This document shows positions 22,169-27,687 of a stretch of DNA of 27,687 nucleotides, one piece after another; position 1 is the first letter of the stretch, and each line of letters begins with the position of its first letter. Below the pieces are notes generated by a model. That model was not told the DNA's origin and searched no databases. It worked only from the letters and a program-made list of their open reading frames with translations. The DNA comes from Candidatus Eiseniibacteriota bacterium. Its GTDB lineage: Bacteria > Eisenbacteria > RBG-16-71-46 > JAFGJU01. The DNA lies in the NCBI GenBank assembly GCA_016928935.1, contig JAFGJU010000031.1, positions 1-27,687 of the forward strand, read 5' to 3'. The translations under genes and the position numbers were made by a program.

Positions 22169-24559
22169 TCAATTTCTGCCACGTATCCTGGCACCGCCGG
22201 CGATCAACCCTTCCACGATCCGGGCCATCGCCTCGTCCACCTCGGCGTCGGACAGCGTCCTTTCGTCCGACTGGAAACTCAGCGAATAGGCCAGACTCTT
22301 CTTTCCCCCTTCTATGGCTTCTCCCCTGTAAAGGTCGAAAAGTCTGAGCCGTTTCAGCAAGGAGCCGCCGATCTCCCTGATGAGCCTGGCCACCTCCTCC
22401 TGCGCAAGCGCCTCGTCGACCACTGCCGCAATGTCTCTCTTGACTGGGGGGAACCGCGAGGGCTCCACGAGGGCCCGCCGGCCGGAGGAAGCAGCGCGCA
22501 GAGCCTCCGCATCGAGTTCGAAGACGTACACGTCACTCTCTATATCGAACGCGCGCAAGAGCTCCCTGCCCGCCCTTCCGAACAGCCCTAACGGCTTGCC
22601 ATTACAGCAGATAGAGCCAGACGCTTCACTGTCTGCTACGGGGCCATCATAACAAAGCACCTCATAGTTGTCAACGTTCAATTTGGCCAACAGGCCTTCG
22701 ATGGTGCCTCTCGTGTCAAAGAGGTCGATTCTGGAAGGCCCGGGTTCCTGCCAGCTCGGCGGCCTCTTCGTGCCCACCATCGCCCCCGCGGCAAACACCT
22801 TCTCCACCGGTTGGCCGTCGGGTCCAATCCCGAACGCCTTCCCTATCTCGAACAGGCGCACGTTCTCCGCGCCGCGCCTCAGGTTCAACCCCACAGCGCC
22901 CAGCAAGCTCACCAACACAGAGGGCCTCAGCACGGACTCCTCCTGAGAGGCGGGGTTCGACACGGTCACGAGCTCGGAGGCGCCCTTGCCGAACAGTGTC
23001 GCCCTCCTGGCGTCCACGAGCGTCCTGGTTATGGCCTCGGCGAGGCCGAGGTTGACCAGCGATTCCCTGCAAAGGTCCAGGAAGAGCTCCGTCTCCTCGT
23101 CCGTGCCCGGGACCCAGCTCAGGTTGGCGCAGCGCTCCGCGAACTTGTCGTAGCCGAAGGTCCTGGCCACCTCCTCGGTCAGGTCCACCTCCTCCGAGAC
23201 GTCGTGCCTGAAGGACGGCACCCCAACTTGCACGCCCCGGCTGTCCGCGTGCCACTCGAAGCCCAGGCGTGTCAAGCTCTCCTTCATGAACTCCTCCGAC
23301 ACCACCCCACCCAGGACGGCGGACACTCTCGCGGGCTGCATGCTGACCGTCCTCCGCGGCAGAGCCCGAGGATAGTAGTCAATCAGGCCGCCGGCCGCGC
23401 CCCCGGCCAGGCTGACAATTAGTGACGCGGCGTATTCCGCGCACCACCGCGCCATGCCGGGGTCCGTTCCGCGCGAGAACCTGACGGAGGCCTCGGTCTC
23501 GAGCCCCAGCCGCTTGGACCCGCCCATGACCGCCTTCGGGTCAAAGTGGGCACTCTCTAGGAACACGCGGGTCGAGGAATCCGTCACCTCAGTGGCCCGA
23601 CCTCCCATCAAACCGGCCAAGGCCACGGGCTCATCCGAATCCGTGATTAGCAGCACGTCGGGCCCCAGAAGCCTCTTCACTCCGTCCAGGGTCACGAGTG
23701 TCTCACCCGGCCGCCCCCTCCTCACCACGACGGCCTTACGCGTCAGCCTGTCGAGGTCGAACGCGTGGATGGGCTGCCCGAACGTCGCCAGGCAGTAGTT
23801 GGTGGCATCCACCACGCTCCCCAGGGACCTGAAGCCCGCGATCTCGAGCCTCGTCCTCAGCCAGGCCGGCGAGGCCTGAGGCCTGAGCCCGGTCAACACC
23901 GCGCCGCAGTACCTCGGACAGTCGGAAGGCTGCTCCACTGCCACGCTGACTGTTTCCTCCCCACGTCCGGCCTCGGAGGGAAAGCCGGGTTCCGGCAGCG
24001 TCACTTTCGCGCCGGTGAGCGCGGCCACCTCCCTGGCCACTCCCAGGACCGACAGACAATCCGGCCTGTTGTGACCGACCTCTATGTCTATGACCGTTTC
24101 GGAGACGCCCAGCTCCTCGTCGAGGCTCCTTCCGGCCACGCTCGCCTCGGCCAAAGCCAGTATCCCGGACGCGTCCTCGCTCACGCCCAGCTCCGACCCG
24201 GAGCAGAGCATTCCCTCGGAGGCCGCTCCCCTTATCACGGCCCTCTCTATCCTTTTTCCGTCCGGGAGGCGGGCCCCCACGCACGCAACCGGGACCTTCA
24301 TCCCCGCCTTCACGTTCGTGGCGCCGCACACGACCGAGAGCACGCTCTGACCGACCGACACCCGGCAGAGCACCAGTCTGTCCGCCCTGGGATGTTTGCC
24401 CACTTCCAGGACCTGCCCCACCAGAATTCCAGGGAAACGGGCACCCACCTCCTCGACCGCCCTCACGGGAAAGCCCAGCATCGCCAGCCTGTCCGCCAGG
24501 ACGGCCGGCTCCATGTCCACGGCCACCAACTCGCGCAGCCAGTTGTAACCGAACTTCAT
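22169..24559 (-). CDS. pheT: Phenylalanyl-tRNA synthetase beta subunit
   Basis: A 796-residue subunit of the (alpha-beta)2 synthetase. An N-terminal EMAP-type tRNA-binding domain (about 40-150) includes VGQVLEVGKHPRADRL and CGATNVKAGMKVPVA. The B3/B4 editing region (about 215-400) includes DATNYCLATFGQPIHAFD. A B5 domain (about 405-480) ends VDLTEEVARTFGYDK. A catalytic-like core follows, and the last 95 residues form the anticodon-binding FDX-ACB domain (SRFPPVKRDIAAVVDE). The ATG overlaps the pheS stop by 4 nt. Domain order and length are standard. Confidence 0.97.
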   Translation of the reverse strand: MKFGYNWLRELVAVDMEPAVLADRLAMLGFPVRAVEEVGARFPGILVGQVLEVGKHPRADRLVLCRVSVGQSVLSVVCGATNVKAGMKVPVACVGARLPDGKRIERAVIRGAASEGMLCSGSELGVSEDASGILALAEASVAGRSLDEELGVSETVIDIEVGHNRPDCLSVLGVAREVAALTGAKVTLPEPGFPSEAGRGEETVSVAVEQPSDCPRYCGAVLTGLRPQASPAWLRTRLEIAGFRSLGSVVDATNYCLATFGQPIHAFDLDRLTRKAVVVRRGRPGETLVTLDGVKRLLGPDVLLITDSDEPVALAGLMGGRATEVTDSSTRVFLESAHFDPKAVMGGSKRLGLETEASVRFSRGTDPGMARWCAEYAASLIVSLAGGAAGGLIDYYPRALPRRTVSMQPARVSAVLGGVVSEEFMKESLTRLGFEWHADSRGVQVGVPSFRHDVSEEVDLTEEVARTFGYDKFAERCANLSWVPGTDEETELFLDLCRESLVNLGLAEAITRTLVDARRATLFGKGASELVTVSNPASQEESVLRPSVLVSLLGAVGLNLRRGAENVRLFEIGKAFGIGPDGQPVEKVFAAGAMVGTKRPPSWQEPGPSRIDLFDTRGTIEGLLAKLNVDNYEVLCYDGPVADSEASGSICCNGKPLGLFGRAGRELLRAFDIESDVYVFELDAEALRAASSGRRALVEPSRFPPVKRDIAAVVDEALAQEEVARLIREIGGSLLKRLRLFDLYRGEAIEGGKKSLAYSLSFQSDERTLSDAEVDEAMARIVEGLIAGGARIRGRN

Positions 24560-25596
24560 CCGAATTGCTCCAGGAACCTCAAATCGCTTTCCAGAAAATA
24601 CCTGATATCACGAATCCCGTACTTGAGCATGATGAGTCTGTCTATGCCCATCCCGAAGGCGAAGCCCGTGAACTCCTCTGCGTCGTATCCGACGCTCCTG
24701 AATACGGCCGGATGCACCATGCCCGCGCCCAGAATCTCCAGCCAACCGGTTCCTCCACACAATCTGCACGCACCGGAGTCCGGCGGAGACTGGCCTCCGC
24801 GGCAACCGACGCAGGTTATGTCCACCTCGGCGCTGGGCTCCGTGAACGGGAAGTACCCGGGCCTGAAACGCACTCCCGTCCCCGGCCCGAAGAAGCGGCG
24901 CGCGAAGTAGGCCAGCGTGCCCTTCAAGTCGGGGAAAGTAACCCCCCTGTCCACGTAAAGGCACTCCAGCTGGTGAAACTCCGGGGAGTGCACGGCGTCC
25001 CATGCGTCCTTTCTGTATACTCTTCCTGGAAATATCATCCTGATGGGAGGCGGCGTCGTTTCCATCACCCTGATCTGCACGGGTGAGGTGTGAGTCCTGA
25101 GGACGAGCCCGCCGTCCACGAAGAAGGTGTCGCTCTGCTCTCTGGCAGGGTGCCCCTCCGGGGTGTTGAGTGCCGTGAAGTTGTGAAAGACGTCCTCCAC
25201 GTCCGGACCGGTGGCCACGGAGAACCCCATGCCGACGAAGATCCTCTTGAGCTCCCCGGTGACGATGGAGATCAAATGCTTCCTGCCGACCCACTGCCCG
25301 ACGCCGGGGAGTGAGATGTCCGTCGCGGCCCCGGCCTTCCGCGTCGAGGCCTCCTCCAGCTCCCGCGCCCTGTCCGAGATGAGACCGGCCAGGACGGACT
25401 TCGCCTCGTTTGCGGCCTTTCCCACGCGGCCCCGCTCCGACGGGTCCAGAGACGATATGCCCCTCAGAACGGCCGTCAGCAGGCCCTTCCGGCCCAGGTA
25501 CTTGATCCTGACGGCGTCCAGTGCCTGAGCGCTGCGCGCCCCCGTCACCTCCGCGACAGCAGCGTCCCTAATGTCGATCACGGACTTCTCATCCAT
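24556..25596 (-). CDS. pheS: Phenylalanyl-tRNA synthetase alpha subunit
   Basis: A 346-residue catalytic subunit. An N-terminal coiled coil (1-90) precedes the class II core. HPAREQSDTFF is at 149-159, LRTHTSPVQIR at 166-176, motif 2 at GRVYRKDAWDAVHSPEFHQ (191-209), and motif 3 at GFAFGMGIDRLIML (311-324). An insertion carries Cys262, Cys265, Cys277 and Cys280, a probable zinc-binding ribbon before GWLEILGAG. This is known in several PheS lineages but absent from E. coli. The start lies 41 nt downstream of rplT and the gene is coupled to pheT. Confidence 0.97.
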   Translation of the reverse strand: MDEKSVIDIRDAAVAEVTGARSAQALDAVRIKYLGRKGLLTAVLRGISSLDPSERGRVGKAANEAKSVLAGLISDRARELEEASTRKAGAATDISLPGVGQWVGRKHLISIVTGELKRIFVGMGFSVATGPDVEDVFHNFTALNTPEGHPAREQSDTFFVDGGLVLRTHTSPVQIRVMETTPPPIRMIFPGRVYRKDAWDAVHSPEFHQLECLYVDRGVTFPDLKGTLAYFARRFFGPGTGVRFRPGYFPFTEPSAEVDITCVGCRGGQSPPDSGACRLCGGTGWLEILGAGMVHPAVFRSVGYDAEEFTGFAFGMGIDRLIMLKYGIRDIRYFLESDLRFLEQFG

Positions 25597-25637
25597 TGAC
25601 CATCAATCCTGCTTCCGACCGACACCCGCGCCGCCGG

Positions 25638-25997
25638 CTAGACGGCAGCGGCCTTCTTCGCCAGCTCGGCCAGCTTCGCGAAGCCCGCTCTGTCGTTGAG
25701 CGCTATGTCCGCAAGCACCTTCCTGTTTATCTGCACCTCCGCCTTCTTCAGGCCCGAGATAAACGTGTTGTACGACAACCCGTTGAGCCTGGCCGCCGCG
25801 TTGATGCGCGATATCCACAGCCCCCTGAACTCCCTTTTCTTGGCTCTTCGGTCCCGATACGCGTACTGCAGGCTCCTTGCCAGCGTCTCCTTGGCCGTCC
25901 TGTGGAGTCTGTGCCTGCCGCCGCGGAATCCCTTGGTGGCCGTCCTGACTTTTCTGCGCCTGGCCCTACCAGGCACGACTGTCTTAGCTCTCGGCAT
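25638..25997 (-). CDS. rplT: 50S ribosomal protein L20
   Basis: A 119-residue ribosomal protein with the family opening MPRAKTVVPGRARRRKV and the globular core FRGLWISRINAAARLNGLSY. It ends in an Ala/Lys-rich tail (LAELAKKAAAV). A GTG three codons upstream (26004-26006) is in frame, but the ATG at 25995-25997 follows an AGAGGTGA site and matches homologues. L20 initiates 50S assembly and, in several bacteria, represses its own infC-rpmI-rplT operon by binding mRNA. It follows rpmI by 65 nt. Confidence 0.97.
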   Translation of the reverse strand: MPRAKTVVPGRARRRKVRTATKGFRGGRHRLHRTAKETLARSLQYAYRDRRAKKREFRGLWISRINAAARLNGLSYNTFISGLKKAEVQINRKVLADIALNDRAGFAKLAELAKKAAAV

Positions 25998-26062
25998 TGA
26001 CCTCACCTCTCATTCTATGACACGTCGCGCTCCCCGACGCCCGGGTTTGCGGGAAAACCCCG

Positions 26063-26254
26063 TCAGGGAAGCAGACGCCTTATCCTTCGCGCGTCTTCCT
26101 CTGCCACCACGGTGACCCTCTTGATCCTGCGCTTTCTCTTGCGCGCTTTGGAGGTCATTATGTGGGCGCCGAACGCCTGCCTCCTGAGTATCTTCCCGGT
26201 ACCCGTTTTCTTGAACCTCTTCTTGGCGCCCCTGTTGGTCTTGAGCTTGGGCAT
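26063..26254 (-). CDS. rpmI: 50S ribosomal protein L35
   Basis: A 63-residue basic ribosomal protein with the signature MPKLKTNRGAKKRFK, then GKILRRQAFGAHI and a terminal RRIRRLLP. Earlier in-frame starts exist (26263 and 26275). The one at 26261-26263 lies only one base after the GGAGG site, while ATG 26252-26254 is about 10 nt from it and matches homologues. It lies between infC and rplT in the conserved order. Confidence 0.96.
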   Translation of the reverse strand: MPKLKTNRGAKKRFKKTGTGKILRRQAFGAHIMTSKARKRKRRIKRVTVVAEEDARRIRRLLP

Positions 26255-26280
26255 TCTGTTCATTCCTCCATGCACGTTGA

Positions 26281-26302
26281 GGCCCGGGCATTGGCCCGGC
26301 CC
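26281..26302 (-). other. Hairpin between infC and rpmI
   Basis: On the minus strand CCGGGC-CAAT-GCCCGG forms a 6-bp stem, extended by two more G-C pairs beyond a G-G mismatch. It sits 21 nt after the infC stop and 27 nt before the rpmI start. No T-run follows. In E. coli and others L20 binds structures in this part of the operon to repress rpmI and rplT; a similar role here is inference. Confidence 0.4.
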
Positions 26303-26323
26303 TCGCCAGAAACCCGGAGAAGC

Positions 26324-26863
26324 TCACGCCCCTCCGACAGGTCGTGGCCTCTGGGCCCTCGGCACCATCAGCATTACCAGGTTCTTCCCCTCGGACCGCG
26401 TAGCTCCCTCGACCTGACCCACGATCTCCAGGTCGACCACCACTCTCTCGAGCAGCTTGTGACCGAGTTCGGCGTGGGTCATTTCTCTGCCTCTGAAAGT
26501 CACGGTGAATTTGACCTTGTCGTGCGCCTCCAGGAACCTTCTCGCATGGTTTATCTTGAACTGGTAGTCGTGCTCCTCGATCTTGGGGCGGAGCTTGACT
26601 TCCTTCAGATGGATGATGTGCTGCTTCTTTCTGGCCTTCCTGGCGCGCTTGCTTTGCTCGTACTTGAACTTCCCGAAGTCCATCACCCGGCAGACCGGCG
26701 GCCTGGAATTCGGAGAGACTTCCACGAGGTCCAGGTTGTGCCCCTGGGCTATCGTCAGGGCTTCCTTCGGCGTCATTACGCCCAGCTGAGTGCCGTCCGG
26801 CCCGATCACCCTGACCGCAGGGACACGAATCCTCTCATTCACTCGCACTCTCTTCTCAATCAC
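26324..26863 (-). CDS. infC: Translation initiation factor IF-3
   Basis: Binds the 30S subunit and checks start-codon pairing. Family motifs include RVNERIRVPAVRVI near the start, LDLVEVSPNSRPPVCRVMDF, GKFKYEQSKR, and the C-domain stretch KFTVTFRGREM. With GTG 26861-26863 as start it has 179 residues, the usual length. The frame is open to 26917, but that part runs through an intrinsic terminator and is not coding. A strong AGGGGGTGG site lies at 26872-26880. The codons after it read ATC-GTG-ATT, so the true start may be ATC, GTG or ATT. infC commonly uses a rare AUU or AUC start for autoregulation. Confidence 0.93.
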   Translation of the reverse strand: MIEKRVRVNERIRVPAVRVIGPDGTQLGVMTPKEALTIAQGHNLDLVEVSPNSRPPVCRVMDFGKFKYEQSKRARKARKKQHIIHLKEVKLRPKIEEHDYQFKINHARRFLEAHDKVKFTVTFRGREMTHAELGHKLLERVVVDLEIVGQVEGATRSEGKNLVMLMVPRAQRPRPVGGA

Positions 26864-26896
26864 GATTGTTACCACCCCCTGTTGGGATCGAGAAGC

Positions 26897-26928
26897 AAAA
26901 AGGCGGAACGTCCACAAGGACCTCCGCC
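26897..26928 (-). terminator. Intrinsic terminator or attenuator before infC
   Basis: On the minus strand a stem GGCGGA/TCCGCC (26923-26928 with 26902-26907) with an inner GTCC-TTGT-GGAC helix is followed by TTTTT (26897-26901). It ends only 16 nt before the infC ribosome-binding site and 110 nt after the thrS stop. It therefore either ends thrS transcription or attenuates infC-rpmI-rplT, as in operons controlled by L20 or similar leaders. No clear antiterminator partner was found by eye. Confidence 0.75.
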
Positions 26929-26998
26929 AGCTCCAGCAGCAGAACCTGAATCGCGTAGCGCTATTGACATCAACCCTGGTAACCTCCGTTCCAAGGTG

Positions 26999-27015
26999 AG
27001 AAGCCGGCGGCTTCT
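26999..27015 (-). other. Small hairpin downstream of thrS
   Basis: AGAAGCC/GGCTTCT (27009-27015 with 26999-27005) forms a perfect 7-bp stem with a 3-nt loop, 22 nt after the thrS stop. There is no T-run. It may protect the thrS 3' end or belong to the infC leader. Two further promoter-like words follow (TTGATG near 26971), but no good -10 box was seen. Confidence 0.4.
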
Positions 27016-27037
27016 GCTTCGACCGTTTGCAGCGATG

Positions 27038-27687
27038 TTACAGTTTCCTCTCTATCTCATCAAGCAAATTCTTGACGAGCTCTTCCACTCCCACGACGCC
27101 CAACTGACCCTTCTTCTTGCTTCTGACGGACACCTTCCGGTCGGCCACCTCGCGCTTCCCGACGACCAGCACGTAAGGGATTTTCTGGAGCTCGGCGTCG
27201 CGGATTTTGCTCCCGATCTTCTCGTCCCTGAGGTCGCCTTCCGCCCTCAGACCCGCGTCTTTGAGCGACTGCACGACTTCTTGAGCCCAGGCCGCGTTGT
27301 CGGCGCTGACAGTCGCCACGAGCGCCTGGACCGGAGCCAGCCAAAGCGGGAACTCCCCCGCGTAGTGCTCGATCAGCGTGGCGATGAACCGCTCCAGCGC
27401 CCCCAGGAGCGTCCTGTGTATCATCACTATCGGATGCTCCTTCCCGTCGCGTCCGACGTAAGTCACGCCGAACCTGCCGGGCAGGTTGAAATCGAACTGT
27501 ATCGTGGTGCCCTGCCACCCCCTCCCGAGCGAGTCCAGGAGCTGCATGTCGATCTTCGGGCCGTAGAACACCGCCTCGCCCTCGGCGCGCGTGTACGCCA
27601 ATTTGCGGCGCTCGAGCGCCTGCCTGAGCGCGGCTTCCGCCGCCTCCCACTGCTCGTCGTCACCCGCGTAGTTCTCCTTGTGCTCCG
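27038..27687 (-). CDS. thrS: Threonyl-tRNA synthetase, C-terminal part (cut by the right edge)
   Basis: The frame is open to the window end, so only about 216 C-terminal codons are present. They cover the end of the class II catalytic core: KIDMQLLDSLGRGWQGTTIQ, then FDFNLPGRFGVTY and motif 3 at HRTLLGALERFIATLIEHY. The anticodon-binding domain follows (FPLWLAPVQ, VQSLKDAGLRAEGDLRDEK, IPYVLVVGKREV) and ends DEIERKL. A possible internal TTG at 27599-27601 is not a start; the preceding codons (EHKENYAGDDEQW) continue the family sequence. It heads the thrS-infC-rpmI-rplT-pheST order common in bacteria. Confidence 0.96.
   Translation of the reverse strand, partial: EHKENYAGDDEQWEAAEAALRQALERRKLAYTRAEGEAVFYGPKIDMQLLDSLGRGWQGTTIQFDFNLPGRFGVTYVGRDGKEHPIVMIHRTLLGALERFIATLIEHYAGEFPLWLAPVQALVATVSADNAAWAQEVVQSLKDAGLRAEGDLRDEKIGSKIRDAELQKIPYVLVVGKREVADRKVSVRSKKKGQLGVVGVEELVKNLLDEIERKL

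Noticed and set aside
26864..27037. T-box leader before infC
   Set aside because: A GGAACGGAGG stretch recalls part of the T-box bulge, but the conserved T-box sequence and specifier stem are not present.
1..27687. CRISPR arrays, insertion sequences, phage genes or a defence system
   Set aside because: No spaced direct repeats, transposase, integrase or toxin-antitoxin motifs were found. Gene order on the right and in the middle is conserved housekeeping, and the left is a polysaccharide and pilus region.

Overview
The window is a dense, GC-rich bacterial chromosome segment. Every gene I accept lies on the minus strand, so transcription runs from the right edge to the left. The core genes are ordinary. 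The secreted M28 peptidase ends in a FlgD/Por-like beta domain of the kind common in FCB-superphylum bacteria and related candidate phyla. Together with RNase Y, YmdB and a Tad/Flp pilus start, this suggests an uncultured GC-rich FCB-type lineage (Eisenbacteria or Krumholzibacteria-like). That placement is inference and was not tested phylogenetically.

Right part (about 27687 to 18666), in transcription order: thrS (cut by the edge), a leader with an intrinsic terminator, infC, rpmI, rplT, pheS, pheT, a ZapB-like coiled-coil gene, zapA, a 6S RNA candidate, rny, ymdB and folD. This is the translation, cell-division and RNA-decay block. The 6S RNA is supported by a 14-bp closing helix (21343-21356 with 21172-21185) and by its position next to zapA.

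Middle part (about 18618 to 10217): folD, xseA, xseB, ispA, a YuiD/DUF212 membrane protein, dxs, nadK, recN and tRNA-Arg(CCG). Genes are packed with 4- to 17-nt overlaps and combine isoprenoid precursor synthesis with DNA repair and NADP supply. The recN reading frame ends inside the tRNA, and the next start codon is only 20 nt beyond the tRNA CCA end.

Left part (about 10196 to 852): a secreted M28 peptidase, a small unknown membrane protein, a GAF-GGDEF diguanylate cyclase with an intact inhibitory site, and an exopolysaccharide set. The set comprises a Wzz-type chain-length protein, a CpsD-like tyrosine kinase, a UDP-sugar dehydrogenase, a UDP-sugar epimerase, and a polysaccharide deacetylase resembling those of XrtA/PEP-CTERM loci.

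Far left (about 851 to 1): a 511-bp regulatory region with a near-consensus sigma-54 promoter at 566-581, then a 56-residue Flp pilin gene, a strong hairpin, and the first 17 codons of a TadE-like minor pilin. These small genes appear to open a Tad pilus locus that continues outside the window. The least ordinary signals are the sigma-54 promoter in front of the pilin, the recN/tRNA/peptidase packing, and the terminator placed directly before the infC ribosome-binding site.
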